NCBI GenBank assembly: GCA_033964015.1 | Contig: CM066917.1 | Coordinates: forward strand, 28,719,951 to 28,783,950 | Direction of reading: 5' to 3' | DNA from: Scolanthus callimorphus | Taxonomy: Eukaryota; Cnidaria; Anthozoa; Actiniaria; Edwardsiidae | Length of the DNA: 64,000 bases | Program-made: the position numbers and the translations under genes | The notes under the pieces: model-generated | Told to the model about the DNA's origin: nothing | What the model saw: the letters and a program-made list of their open reading frames with translations, nothing else | The model's database searches: none | Part shown: positions 12,941 to 24,156 of the stretch, in pieces | How positions within the stretch are numbered: position 1 is the stretch's first letter | Layout: each line of letters starts with the position of its first letter

Positions 12941-14460
12941 AGCGTGAAGTGGTCGAGAAATCAACTTCTAAGTCCTGTGCATCTGATCTTATTCCCACCC
13001 GGACATTGAAATCTTGTCTTGAAGTGCTGTTACCCATCATTACTTCTCTTGTGAACGCTTCACTACAAGAGGGTATATTCCCTGACACCTTCAAAGAGGG
13101 CAGGCTACTTCCAAACATCAAAAGTATCTCCTTAGATAAGGAAGTCCTAAATAACTTTAGACCTATCACAAATCTTGCATTCGTGTCCAAGGTTCTCCTT
13201 AGATAAGGAAGTCCTAAATAACTTTAGACCTATCACAAATATTGCATTCGTGTCCAAGGTTCTCGAAAAAATTATCTCTTGCCAGACTTATAACAATCTC
13301 TATCCATTACTACAGGCAGCCTACCATCAGTTCCATAGCACCGAAACCGCTCTCCTACGCGTCCATAATGATATTTTGAGAGCAATTCATACTAAAGATG
13401 AGGCTATTCTTGTTTTACTAGATCTATCTGCTGCGGTCGACACGATAGATCACGATATTCTTATTGACAGACTTCATACGAAGTTCGGTTTTTCGGGAAG
13501 TTCTACAATGGTTTGCGTCATATACAAAAAGTGTGTATTGGTAACACAGCGTCTGAGCCTCAACCTCTTTTTTCGGGTGTTCCTCAGGTTCAGTTCTTGG
13601 TCCGCTTCTTTTTATCCTTTACCTTGCTCCTCTTGTGGACGTTATAAAGGAACATGGCCTAAACTGCATAATGTATGCAGATGACTCGCAGCTGCACGTA
13701 ACTGTCAACCCTCGTGACAGGGACACAGCTTTAGCAAATCTTGAACACTGCATTGACGACATTCAGTCATCTTTCCTACCAACAAACTCAGCTGCAACCC
13801 TACTAAAACTGATATAAAGCATTTCCACTCTAAATTCCAAGTCTTTCCGCCTGAATAAACAAAAACAAACAAGCACGCAACCTAGGCGTTATCTTTGATA
13901 AACACCTAATCATGTCCAGTCACATTAACGCAATCTGCCGCTCAGCTTCTCTGGCTCTACGAAACATCGGCAGAATCAGAAAGTATCTCAACCGCAACCA
14001 CGCCTTTATTACGTCAAGGTTGGACTATTGTAATAGCTATCTGCATGATCTTCCGGCTAAGGAAATAATTAAACTACAGCGTTTACAGAATTCTGCGGCA
14101 AGGCTTGTCACGAGGAGTAAAATCCGTGACCACGAACAATTGCAGTGGCTTCCAGTCGAATACCGCATTATTTTCAAGCTTCTATTAATGACTTTCAAGG
14201 CAACTAATAAAAGTGCACCTATATATATATAGAATCTTACGTTCCTAAGCGTGCGCTTCGCTCCGCAACAAAAGGCCTCCTCGTGGTACCAAAATCGCAC
14301 ACTCGCTCATATGGTGACAGATCCTTCTCTGTATGTGCACCTCGACTCTGGAATAGCCTGCCTGAGAATGTGAGAGCGGCTACCACTATTGGATCTTTCA
14401 AGTCAAGGGCCAAAACCCACCTATTTAAAAGAGCTTTCCCAAACCACTAATATACCCCAT
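12941..14460 (+). pseudogene. Decayed non-LTR retrotransposon (CR1/L2-like) reverse transcriptase
   Basis: Broken open frames encode recognisable reverse transcriptase blocks in order. These include NNFRPITNLAFVSKVLEKII, a HSTETALLRVHNDIL block, VLLDLSAAVDTIDHDIL (catalytic block A with an F-to-V change), IMYADDSQLHV (the YADD core, about 13671-13700), and C-terminal blocks SRLDYCNSYL, LQRLQNSAARLV and WNSLPENV. The frame changes at least four times and there are in-frame stops, so no protein is made. A 67-bp tandem duplication (13128-13194 and 13195-13261) adds a frameshift. The upstream endonuclease domain is absent. The element is 5'-truncated. Confidence 0.88.
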
Positions 14461-16301
14461 CGTTACCCTAATGCTATGTTTCCCCCTCCTCTGATTTTCT
14501 TCTCTTCTTCCCCTGCACTCTCATTGACATCCCGTGACAGCGGTCCACTTAATTGCGTGACTGCTGTCACTGGATGTCCTTGTTAATGCATTTCACTCCT
14601 TTCTAATGTTTTTTCGGGGTTCCATTAATTGTACTTTTATTAATGGTATATACAATCCTTTTCACATCCAATTTTTCTTTCGCTCTTCTTTTAGCAGGGG
14701 CGTGGCCAAGAGGGAGCATGTGACCCTCCTTTTTAAAAGAAAAATACATAACAGAAAAAAAAGGAAAGATGGAAAGGGCTTTTATGTTTAAGCGCTCGAC
14801 GACTAAGCCCTTTCTCAATCCTGGCTACGCCCCCGGTGGCAAGGTACATGTGAAAGTTGTCTTTGTTTGTAATCGATAACCTTTTTTGTTCGATTGCACG
14901 AAGTGTTTTATCGAAACAGTTGAAGTCTGTACTGTTACTATCATCCACGTTTTAATGCCCCCTCATTTACCGCAAACGCAAGAAGAAACAACCAGATTCA
15001 TATAATTGCTTGAGACGCAGATCTTCGTTCTTCAAAGCGTTCTTTCTTTTCAGACGGTCAGGCATGGCATGAAGTTGTTATGCTTCTTGTTGTATACAAT
15101 AGACCTTCGAAATACATGATGTGATACTCCACGTTTGAGATCAACTGTATTCTTTGGAAATGTGTCGATAGACCAGAAATTCGCCCTTCCAGACGCATTG
15201 GATTCACCCTTCAATAACGTTTTTTTTTTCTTTTCCGAGGTTCAGCTTCGTGTTATACAGCTATTTCAGAACTGGTTGCACTACGTGTGACGCATATCTA
15301 TTGTTGTAGACTGCAGTGCATTATGGGAGAACCTGATCCTTTTCAAGGATGAGGATTAATATATGAATTTTTTTAGGCCTCACTGCAGTTCTGGTGCAAC
15401 CTTTTCTGAAATAGGTGTATACAATTAATTAGATTTTAGTTTAACTACATACTGACCAGGCTGAGTCATACCGGATTGTATGACGGGGAGATTATGTGAC
15501 CCGTGTCTATTTAGATTCTCCAGACGTATAACAGTTCAGGGATTTTTCTCTGCTGTTTCGAACCTTGTGTCCATCGCGGGTTGAAGTGACTCGTCATTTC
15601 TCCTGTGTCTTTCGGATGAGACAATAAATCGAGGTCCCGAGGGACGTTAAACAACCACTGTGCTCACTACAGAATGATATATCTAACAACCACTGATGAT
15701 TGTAAACTGCATTGTATAAATCGCAGTCCGCATCTAGGGATCAGACATGTCCACATCTGTAAACCGCATTTGAACATATCCATATGATAATTTGCGGTGT
15801 ACAAGTGCATACATTTCATTTCATCGACGTGCTATGGAAACCATGATTTCTCTATTCAAGCTAACATGTCGCATTTCTCTTCATGTCCGGCAGGTAAGGC
15901 GCGAATTGCTCATCTTGACAAGGAGTGTAATACAACACCACCAGCGTGAAATGGCATGAAGTCCTCATCTACCTGGACAGAAGCACGTGGATTTACACGA
16001 GTGATGAGAACCCTAGGTCTTTAGGTTCACACAGGTGGGTGTGGCCATCAATAGGCAAATGGGTCTCGGTGAAGTAGCAGTTTCACAAAGAGGTGCTTCA
16101 GCCTTTCCAGAGTTCCTGGGATCATTTTCCCTGGATTTCGACAGGTCTCGTACGCTTTCCGATTTTTGGGGCGCACAAAAATTGTTGGATAGTTTCAACA
16201 GGACGTGCAGCAGTCCATTAAGACACGAAAAAGACTCCAAAAGATTCATTCTAATTATTTCTTTATTTACAAATAGGGGAACATTGGAAATGAACTGGGT
16301 A
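14461..16301. other. Intergenic region
   Basis: No gene was seen. An inverted-repeat element lies at 15254-15421, with ends TATACAGCTATTTCAGAACT and its diverged complement. A probable polyadenylation signal for the minus-strand gene that ends at 16302 is the TTTATT at about 16262 (AATAAA on the minus strand). Confidence 0.5.
15254..15421. mobile_element. Small inverted-repeat element
   Basis: The arms TATACAGCTATTTCAGAACTGG and the complement of a block reading AACCTTTTCTGAAATAGGTG frame about 110 bases without coding potential. An inner pair (CTGCAGTGCA and CACTGCAG) extends the fold. Confidence 0.5.
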
Positions 16302-19300
16302 TCATCTATATGGATCTTTAATCACTGGAGCAGAGTTTACTGGAGCAGAGTTTACTGAGTATGTATTCACCCTGTAAGGATCCCGAGTCCTATTCACCAT
16401 GTTCACAACGGTAGTTTCGTGATCAGGAGTATAATATCCCACATGTTGACTAGAACTGTTCCCCGTACAGACATGGTCATTGTTGTAAAGTGTCTCAGAT
16501 GTTTGTGGTGTCGTTTCAGGTTCAGTGGTATAGTTTCCATCCAATGGGGCGTCGCCAGTGGAGGGTTGTAAGGACCCAGAAGAACCAAGACTGGCGGTGG
16601 TTGTGGTTCCCGCGCTATGTCCGGATCCTTGGATGGCTTCGATTCTCTTTAGCGCTTCGTCGAGACGCGTGCAGTCGTAATACGCATTGTCAAGTGCTTG
16701 TATCTGAAAAACATCCAAGACCAGGATATTTAGACTAGTGCAGTCATCGGACCGTTGCCAAGAAAACCAAGCCTGCGTTAGCGGCCCTAAAGGGAAGGAG
16801 CGAGCGACCAACCGGAAAAAAGCCCTTCCCAGAACCCCTTACGGCCGCGCTTCTGGTTTTCGCTCGCCCCGACACCCCTTTCCTTTAGACTGGGTTGCCC
16901 AACAGGGCACGTTTTCCATTTAGCAGGTGATTCCGGTTGGTTTGACTTTAGCCCAACCGGTTAGGACAGAACTTACCATCTGCCCAAGCCTCGAACAAAC
17001 TACCTTAAAAGGGCGATCAGCTACGACGGGGCTTGGCTCTGGATTCTCTGCCCTGCGATATTCGTACCGCATCTTCTCTTGGGCAGTTCAAACGAAAAAT
17101 TATGGAATACCTATGACATACTATTCGACTCCACACGGCAATCTTGTAAATCAGTATTAATATGTATTTGTTTTATCCACTACATGTTTGTATACTACTG
17201 AAGATTTTTACCGTGTATAAATAAAACGTGTATGTATGTATGTATGTATATGTATGACGTTTTTTCCGGCTTTTACGAGAATTGGTGGACTACCATATAC
17301 GAAGGAAGGACTAGAACCGCAGAATTTCTGAAAATGGTTCTCTTTTTTTGGAAAACGGTTCTCGAAAATTGACTGAACTATTTACGTTTCCAACCGAAAT
17401 TCCCGGTTAGGACATCTTAATAGAAAGCGCCCAAGGGCTCGTGTTTCAGTCTGAATGGCACGCTCAACATTTGTTCACCGTGGACAAAAAATAAGTAAAA
17501 TAGTAACCGTGAAAACACATGTACATTTGTCCGTAGTAATCAAAATTATCCTCCAGATTAATAGACAAGCCTTTCAAGTGTTAGACAAATGCTATTCTAG
17601 GTTGTGTTATCAAGAGGATGGAATTGGATTGCGATTGAGCTTTTTTGAAAAGTGCCGCGAAAGAGTTGTACCGCTCCGCGACCGTACCGTAGCTGTGAAC
17701 ATCCGATACACGCGAGCTTCGCAGGCTACCGTACCGTGACTACACAATTTCATTCGGTATCCGGCAGACCAGGTTCCGTACCGCCGCCGCGACAGTACTG
17801 CACCGTGCCGCGGCACTTTTCACAGTCATACGAAAACTGCTCTAATGCCAGTTTGTACAAATATCAAAATAAATCGAGTTATGAAAATGTACTCCTAGTA
17901 TTACCCCTTCAATCTGTTGTTTAGTCATCGGCCCAATCCCGCCACCAGTGTCCGATACTTGCTCCTCCTGTGCCGCGCTTGGATACATGTGGTCTGTAAT
18001 GGCGAACTGTTGATTGTACTGCCCATCAGTGTTTGGATATTTGGCGGTAGCGCCTTCACCCTTGATTATCTCGGGTTGTGCCGCCAGCTCTTCTAACATG
18101 CCTCGATCCTCCATAGACTGCAGCAAATCTCCCTTAACCCTTTTCAAGTCCTGCGGATAAAGGAAATTCCATTCGGTGTACTTTCGTAGCAAGCCCGTTT
18201 CTTTAATGCGCTGCTGAAACGCGCTTCAGGCTGACAACTATTTTATTCACTAACAACGCTTACGCATCGAGACATCGAGTAACAGGAGATCTGACAAACA
18301 GGAAGGGGTATAAAGGCTTCCAGAGCAGGAACTACAATTACGGAGCTTTGAATGGGAAATAAGAGATGCAAGTGAAGGAGACTGAACTCACCTGTATTTG
18401 TGCCTTGGGGTTAGGATCTTCATTAGCCCAACGCACGTTTAGGAGGTCTTTGTTTCCCAGTCGTTGATCTGCCATTGCAACCTAGAAAAAGGAAAATATT
18501 TTTTATAGTTTCTTTTGGTTTCTTGAGTTTGGCAGAGCCCAAAACTGTGCTGTGGTACAATTTTGGATGGTTCCTTACCTTGGCAAATTCAGCATTGAGT
18601 CTGTTTTTGTATCTTACAAATGCAATGTGTTTCTTGGGAATGATTCGAATGGCCTAGAATGAAGCAAATAAATATGCTGAGTAACATAACAGGAAATAAT
18701 TTCCTGGCCCTGGTTCGCTTGGTATTTCTTTCCAAATCAAAATTTAAGTTAATACTATAAAATGTTTTGCTCAATTCGAAAACGTTACCACTTGCAGCTA
18801 ATGCTGAATAATTAGTGCCCCAGCCCTCCCCTGTCCTTTCCTGTTTATGCTTAATGGACATCCTGTGGAATTTAGAAAACTGGATGTGGGGGAAAGGTCC
18901 TCAACGACCTGCTTTAAACAGTAATCCCAATTTAATCTTTATCCAGTAGAGATGTTTGAAGAGGCTACTTGCCTTGACTTGGTTATTAAATGGCATACCT
19001 CAATTTCTCCCCATTCACCAAACTCTGTCCACAGCAATTCCTCTAGTTTACTGTGAAGAGAAAGTCCTCCAACATAGAGGGTACAGGCTTCTCTGTCAAA
19101 TGTACCAGTACCTCCCATGTTTTCCTTGTGTCCCAGGTGTTTATCTCGACCAAAACAATCTTGTGCAAGCCCAATCCTGTATCAAAACGTCAATCAAAAT
19201 GCCAATATTTCAGGGTTTCTGAGGCTGTACATAGCAGACTTGGTTTACCTCCTGGGCAGTTGGGGTTCCCAAATGTGTTTTGTATGATTCTTTGATACTT

Positions 19301-21191
19301 GGAGTGCTAGCTGTTAAAAATTGCTGTTATCAGTCAGGGCTTCTGATAATTTACAGAAAAATTCATGAAATTCCTCAGGAGTTTCAATGCTTATTTTGCG
19401 GTAATAATGATGGATTTCGCGGGATTTCCAAGAGACAAATTCGTCACAAAATGACCAGCTTTATAGACATTATGTATTAGATTTGCAGATTTTTCTGTTT
19501 TTCATGGATTGATGTCAAATTCACGGTCCCACGGCAGTGCGAATTATCAGAAGGCCTGATCAGTGGTTACAAGTTACTTTTCCAGTTTAAAAAAGTACTT
19601 TTTTCAGAGATTCCAACTCTCCGCGTTTTGTGGGAGACTCGCACATTTTAGCCTCATCTCCAGCTTAATTTTTCATCATTTTTCATACATTTAATCAGTT
19701 ATTTCTCCTGCATTTTGATCCTAAGCTGTTCTCATGCAGTTGTTGTATTTCCACAAAAAAACTCCCACTTTTCTACTTGATCGGGCTGGCATCTCTGTTT
19801 TTTGTTCCCAGTTAAAAGAACAAAACATGAACTTGTTCTACTCAATACCTTCCTTGATCTTCTTGTGTTGGAATGCCATGGAGAAATCCACATTCAGAGC
19901 CAGATGGCAGCAACCTTTTGCAAAGTAGACACAGTAGTAGTGCTTGCTTTTCCCTTGTGCTAAAACATTGGCCTTGGTGTAGCCAGCATCAGTCTCAAGG
20001 CAGCAGCGGGTTTCAGACTCATCTGAAACCATATTTTGCATGGTGAGCATAGTTACAGTGTAAAACAACTCTGGGGGTCTAGAGTTCACAGGAGTTCCCA
20101 AATCCTGAAATCCCCAAAAATGTTTCTGGGCAAAAATCTGAAAGACCTCCCTCATGTAATAGCCCCCTCTAGAAACCACACATTGAATAAACATGTTAAC
20201 ACATCAACTGTCAACTATTTAACAGCCATCAACTTGTCTACACATCAGCGTGATAACATATCTAAATATCTCAAGGGTATACACGAGGAGGTATTCTCCA
20301 GTCTGCCCATAATGCACTCTGTGTCATTGCCATTTTCAATATAAAAAAGCTTTATTTTTATCAGTTTGTCACATTTTACCATATACAAATGCAATAACAA
20401 CTTGTAATAGTAGAATTTCTTTGCATTAAGTCAGATTTTCTGATGCATGGAATTATGTAAACAAAAACAAAGCACTGCATTATGGGTATGTGAGCCCCTT
20501 TAACATATATGGTTAGCACTCATCCACATTGACCAGAAGGATGCTCTATTGATTGTCTTTGAAACAATAGAACAAGGAGCATCACAATACATAGTAATTT
20601 TGGTCAGTGTGAATGAGTGCTAACCAGCATGGTTAACATATACCTACCCAGTCCACCAGAGTCTTTATGCCAGTGCTCCCCTACCCATCTATCATACCAA
20701 ATATTGTATTCTGTCGCACCCTCAGGAATCCAATGAACCTTTTTCTTCTCATCTGGGTCAGCTTGTCGTCTTGCCGGTCGCTTGTTGTACTTTGCTAACT
20801 TGCTCGCCCTTTCACTCTCATCAAGTTTGAAAGGCTGCTCCTGCTTGTCCTCGATCGATTTAACAGAATCCTCAGTTTTATCCGAACTCAAAGTACTAGC
20901 CTGACTCCATGGATTGTAGACAGGCGGTAATCTGTCCCACTTTTCAGGCGCATGCCATTGAGTTTCAGAGGTTTTGATGTTCATGTAATAATAGTGTCTT
21001 GTGCTCCAATCATAATATGCTATCCAGTTCCCCCTTTGCTGGTAGAACTGTGAATAACTTGCGCTGCCTTGCAACTGAAGCTGCTGGGAAGAATTGTCAT
21101 AGTACTCCTCTTGTGAAACAACACTTTTTTCGCGTTTATTTGGCGAAATTGCTTCAGCTTCGTTATTTTCTAGCTTGTGCTTGGCCGCCAT
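16302..21191 (-). CDS. WW-domain Cwc2-like pre-mRNA splicing factor (7 exons, one frameshift)
   Basis: Exons on the minus strand are 21191-20648, 20022-19849, 19176-18999, 18653-18579, 18481-18392, 18213-17905 and 16703-16302, all GT-AG with matching phases. The product is about 590 residues. A WW domain lies at residues 52-88. The Cwc2 core follows: EYNIWYDRWVGEHW, then a Torus/CCCH zinc finger (DAGYTKAN, YFAKGCC), then FGRDKH...MGGTGTFDREA, and an RRM with LYVGGLS (RNP2) and IAFVRY (RNP1). Next is the conserved LLNVRWANEDPNPKAQ tail of Cwc2. Cwc2 contacts U6 snRNA in the spliceosomal catalytic core. The C-terminus is a low-complexity Ser/Thr/Pro tail. One base is missing inside the zinc finger at about 19888-19896. 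In the alternative frame the finger continues as SECGFLHGIP, restoring C-x5-C-x3-H. Start chosen: AAGATGGCGG context, with no need for the further upstream ATG. The WW fusion is unusual for a Cwc2 protein as I know the family. Confidence 0.85.
17645..17823. mobile_element. MITE with TGAAAAGTGCCGCG inverted repeats
   Basis: Perfect 14-bp terminal inverted repeats (TGAAAAGTGCCGCG and CGCGGCACTTTTCA) enclose a GC-rich centre of about 150 bp with repeated CCGTACCG words. It lies in the last intron of the Cwc2-like gene. Confidence 0.75.
19328..19566. mobile_element. Small inverted-repeat element in an intron
   Basis: The ends share an inverted repeat (CAGGGCTTCTGATAATTTAC at the left, GAATTATCAGAAGGCCTGATC at the right). 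It sits in intron 2 of the Cwc2-like gene and carries no coding frame. Confidence 0.5.
19849..20022 (-). CDS. Exon 2 of the Cwc2-like gene, carrying a 1-bp deletion in the CCCH finger
   Basis: The flanking phases require this exon to hold 2 + 3n + 2 bases, but it is 174 bases long, one short. Reading from the acceptor gives DESETRCC...GCCHL. Reading from the donor side gives SECGFLHGIPTQEDQG, the expected end of a Cwc2 zinc finger. The break falls at about 19888-19896 (plus-strand AGCCAGATG). It is either a real frameshift or a missing G in a short G run of the assembly. Confidence 0.85.
20513..20626. mobile_element. Short MITE, 25-bp inverted repeats
   Basis: The ends GTTAGCACTCATCCACATTG and GTCAGTGTGAATGAGTGCTA are near-perfect inverted repeats about 114 bp apart. 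The element is only about 20 bases downstream of the exon 1 donor of the Cwc2-like gene. Confidence 0.7.
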
Positions 21192-21857
21192 CTTGGAGAT
21201 AGCCGCTGTCAATGGTATCACGGGCTCTGCACATTTTACTCATTTGGGTTTCCTGTGTTCTTTATCAAAAGCGACAACAACAAAACACAGTAAAGAATGG
21301 TGCTACTACACCAATCAAACAACCTTAGTAAATCTTTACATTGATTGTTGATGTTTTTTGTCTGGTGACCTTGATCTTCTATAATATATAGACTTAGGCA
21401 CTGCCTAAAAGCGGAGCTAGAATCAATACAATGTCATACTGTCATCGAAGTATCAACTTTTCTAGTTTTGAAATCAATGACATCATGCCACGTGACCTTG
21501 GCGAAATTGCTTCAGCTTCGTTATTTTCTAGCTGCTTGGCCGCCATCTTGGAGATAGCCGCTGTCAATGGTATCACGGGCTCTGCACATTTTACTCATTT
21601 GGGTTTCCTGTGTTCTTTATCAAAAGCGACAACAACAAAACACAGTAAAGAATGGTGCTACTACACCAATCAAACAACCTTAGTAAATCTTTACATTGAT
21701 TGTTGATGTTTTTTGTCTGGTGACCTTGATCTTCTATAATATATAGATTTAGGCACTGCCTAAAAGCGGAGCTCGAATCAATACAATGTCATACTGTCAT
21801 CGAAGTATCAACTTTTCTAGTTTTGAAATCAATGACATCATGCCACGTGACCTTGGT
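21139..21857. repeat. Tandem duplication (2 x ~359 bp) of a promoter/start region
   Basis: Copy A (about 21139-21498) and copy B (about 21499-21857) are nearly identical. Copy A contains the first codons and the upstream region of the Cwc2-like gene. Copy B repeats the start codon (ATG near 21550 on the minus strand) and the first residues, but with an in-frame 3-bp loss, so MAAKHKLENNEAEAISP becomes MAAKQLENNEAEAISP. It then runs into different sequence. The near identity suggests a recent event. Confidence 0.9.
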
Positions 21858-22488
21858 GGTGCACCCCCTTGCCTCCAACCCCCTCATGCCTCCAAGATAC
21901 ATTTACCCAAGTTTCATCACACCTGCTCCAGATTGATCTTCTAGTTTTGCTGATGTCACTGATGACATCATGCCACCTGTGGCACCTCCCTTGCTTCTGA
22001 CATTACTTTAACCCAAGTTTGGTAACCTAGCGATGTTCCGTTCTTGAGATATTAAATTGTTTCTTTCTTGGTGGGAACCCTGTGGTGGTACAGGGACGGC
22101 GGACAGACACTGCACGCACGTGATCCATACCTATAGATGTTATTTTCATAACTATAGAGCATCCACTGCCGTGCTTCATGCCTTAGTGCTCTGCTATAAA
22201 GAGTTTTCGCCCCACAAAATATCTTTGCATTGTGAAATATTGTTTCTATTAAAATATTGGAAATTAGACCCATAACAGGAGAGTGAGACAAAGCTGAAAT
22301 GTGGACATCTCCAGTATGGTTGGAAATTCTCATAGATTGTGTGATTCCAGGCATTATCCATACATCTCCCATAGGAGGGGTTTGAGATGTATAATTGGAA
22401 ATGTTATTTTATGAAATATTTATTAAACCAGAACAGAAGTTGATCTTTATTACTTTATTTTCACTGGCCTGGGACCACTTTATTCCAT
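21858..22488. other. Intergenic DNA upstream of the Cwc2-like gene
   Basis: No gene was seen. Two AATAAA signals on the minus strand (TTTATT at about 22446 and 22455) sit just past the BBS10-like stop codon and probably serve as its polyadenylation signals. A short TGATGTCA/CATCATGCCAC phrase repeats between 21830 and 21980. Confidence 0.5.
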
Positions 22489-24156
22489 TTAATCCGAGTC
22501 AGAGATAGAGTTTGCTTCAGCCTTTGTAATACAAGTGACACCAACTATTCTATCAACTCTCAGGAGTTGTGACACACACTGCAAAATATGATGAATCAAA
22601 AGTGTCTTTCCCTGCAGAGGTTCTAGATGGCTTCTCTCATATGGGTCTATAATCTGTCCTGATTTCCCATCTATACCCTCAAGTGTAGAATTGCTTTTCC
22701 ACCCTATCTCGATCCTTTGCAGTAACTTTAAAAAGGTCCTTCCTTCTGAAGGTCCAGCATTGGAGTTACTGAATAATGTCCTTGGTACTTGAAGCAGTGA
22801 TTTCCCAAGTATTTTACAAGCTGAAGATAAGGCTATGTCTTGGGTCTTTTCTGCAATTATCTGTAATTCAGTATTAAGAGCAACCTCTACAAGTCCACTG
22901 CTAGGAAGTAAAGCCAATTTATTATTTTCAGTAAATGTCATTCTAAGAGTCTTTAGAGCTTCTAGTAATGCCAAATAATACTGATGACACATTCCATCAG
23001 ATGGTCCACCAATCACTATTTGATATGCTTTGGAATAAGCACCTGTGACATCATCAAGGACTATATGGACATATCCCTTAGTGCCAATGATTGTGTTATT
23101 GCATGACAGTGCTCTGCCTATAAACATATCTGGTATTGTAGCACCCTCCATATTGAGATCACATAAAGGTTCAATTCCTGCATACTTGCACAAATGACAG
23201 ATTTCTTCAAAGGGTACTGATGAGATTACTGAAATACCAAGTTGATTACAAAGATAAACAGTCAAGTCAAGGATAGCCTCTGTGGTAATGATTAACACAA
23301 TCCCTTGTTGCTTGAAAAATTCCAAAGTCTTCAAAACATTGGATCTCTTCCAGCTCAAAGCTTGATCTAGATGTTCATTGCTTGTAATATTGAATGTTGC
23401 ATGGGTCATACACGAAGTCTCTTCAAGTGAAACCTTCAATACAAGGAATTTAAAAGAATCTTGATCTGTAGGCTTTACTTCCTTTGCAGCTGTTACAAAT
23501 TGCCGAGGGATTAATAAACCTCTGACAACATGGGATTTATCTTGTGTTAGACCACTACACTTAATACAAATTTCAGAAAATCCATCAATGGCATCCAACA
23601 GAAATTGGTACATATTATCTAATGAACAAGAACAACACAAAAAGTCAGCTATGATCTTAGTGAATAGGACCCTTATTCTAGAAGGAAATTTTCCATTAAA
23701 TGATGTATTGATAACACTAGTTAGCTTCTGTTTTACTGCAATGCATTCTTCTGCTTGTACATCAATATTCACTGCCAGTTTTTCTAATGACGGCATGAAG
23801 ATGCTGTCAAATAGCATCTCTAGTTTCGAAAATCCTATGGACAACGCAAGAAGTTCGACTTCCTCATTTTTACTAGTTATTCTTCTTCGTATTTCTCTCA
23901 AAATTTCTGTGATGACGAGCACAAAATAGCTTGCACCAGAACCAGTTATGCCAGTTATGCAACGAATACAATCCACGACCATTTGACCTGCTGGATGGTC
24001 CACGAATAACGAACCCAGAATCAGAGTTCCGCTATTTGTAATTAATATATTCCCAGAGGATGACTTCAGTAGTACGTCTAGCCCATTGGGACCAAATGTC
24101 CCTTTTAAAATACTCTCGAAATGTTCACAAACTTTCAGCGCCTCGTAGGCCGCCAT
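22489..24156 (-). CDS. BBS10: BBS10-like group II chaperonin-related protein
   Basis: A single uninterrupted exon of 555 codons starts ATGGCGGCCTACGAG. The N-terminus (GTFGPNGLDVLL, then NILITNSGTLIL, then VDHPAGQMVVDC) follows the chaperonin equatorial domain and most resembles BBS10 (remembered pattern: GPEGRQVL, GEVLLSRNGG, HPIARMIVDC). The C-terminus (ILQCVSQLLRVDRIVGV, acidic end SISDSD) also matches the BBS10 end. BBS10 works with MKKS/BBS12 and CCT in assembling the BBSome for ciliary traffic. The vertebrate protein is longer (about 720 residues); the missing length is probably the intermediate/apical insertions. The ATP-hydrolysis motif (GDGTT in CCT) reads GSGAS here, so the usual aspartate is absent. 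It is head-to-head with the RUN/DEF8 gene, with start codons about 520 bp apart. MKKS or BBS12 are less likely alternatives. Confidence 0.78.
   Translation of the reverse strand: MAAYEALKVCEHFESILKGTFGPNGLDVLLKSSSGNILITNSGTLILGSLFVDHPAGQMVVDCIRCITGITGSGASYFVLVITEILREIRRRITSKNEEVELLALSIGFSKLEMLFDSIFMPSLEKLAVNIDVQAEECIAVKQKLTSVINTSFNGKFPSRIRVLFTKIIADFLCCSCSLDNMYQFLLDAIDGFSEICIKCSGLTQDKSHVVRGLLIPRQFVTAAKEVKPTDQDSFKFLVLKVSLEETSCMTHATFNITSNEHLDQALSWKRSNVLKTLEFFKQQGIVLIITTEAILDLTVYLCNQLGISVISSVPFEEICHLCKYAGIEPLCDLNMEGATIPDMFIGRALSCNNTIIGTKGYVHIVLDDVTGAYSKAYQIVIGGPSDGMCHQYYLALLEALKTLRMTFTENNKLALLPSSGLVEVALNTELQIIAEKTQDIALSSACKILGKSLLQVPRTLFSNSNAGPSEGRTFLKLLQRIEIGWKSNSTLEGIDGKSGQIIDPYERSHLEPLQGKTLLIHHILQCVSQLLRVDRIVGVTCITKAEANSISDSD

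Noticed and set aside
12941..14460. A cellular gene with a reverse transcriptase domain
   Set aside because: Several frameshifts, stops and a 67-bp duplication show a dead LINE.
16738..17160. Small plus-strand open frames after the Cwc2-like last exon
   Set aside because: No splice logic, domain or start context; they lie in the intron of the minus-strand gene.
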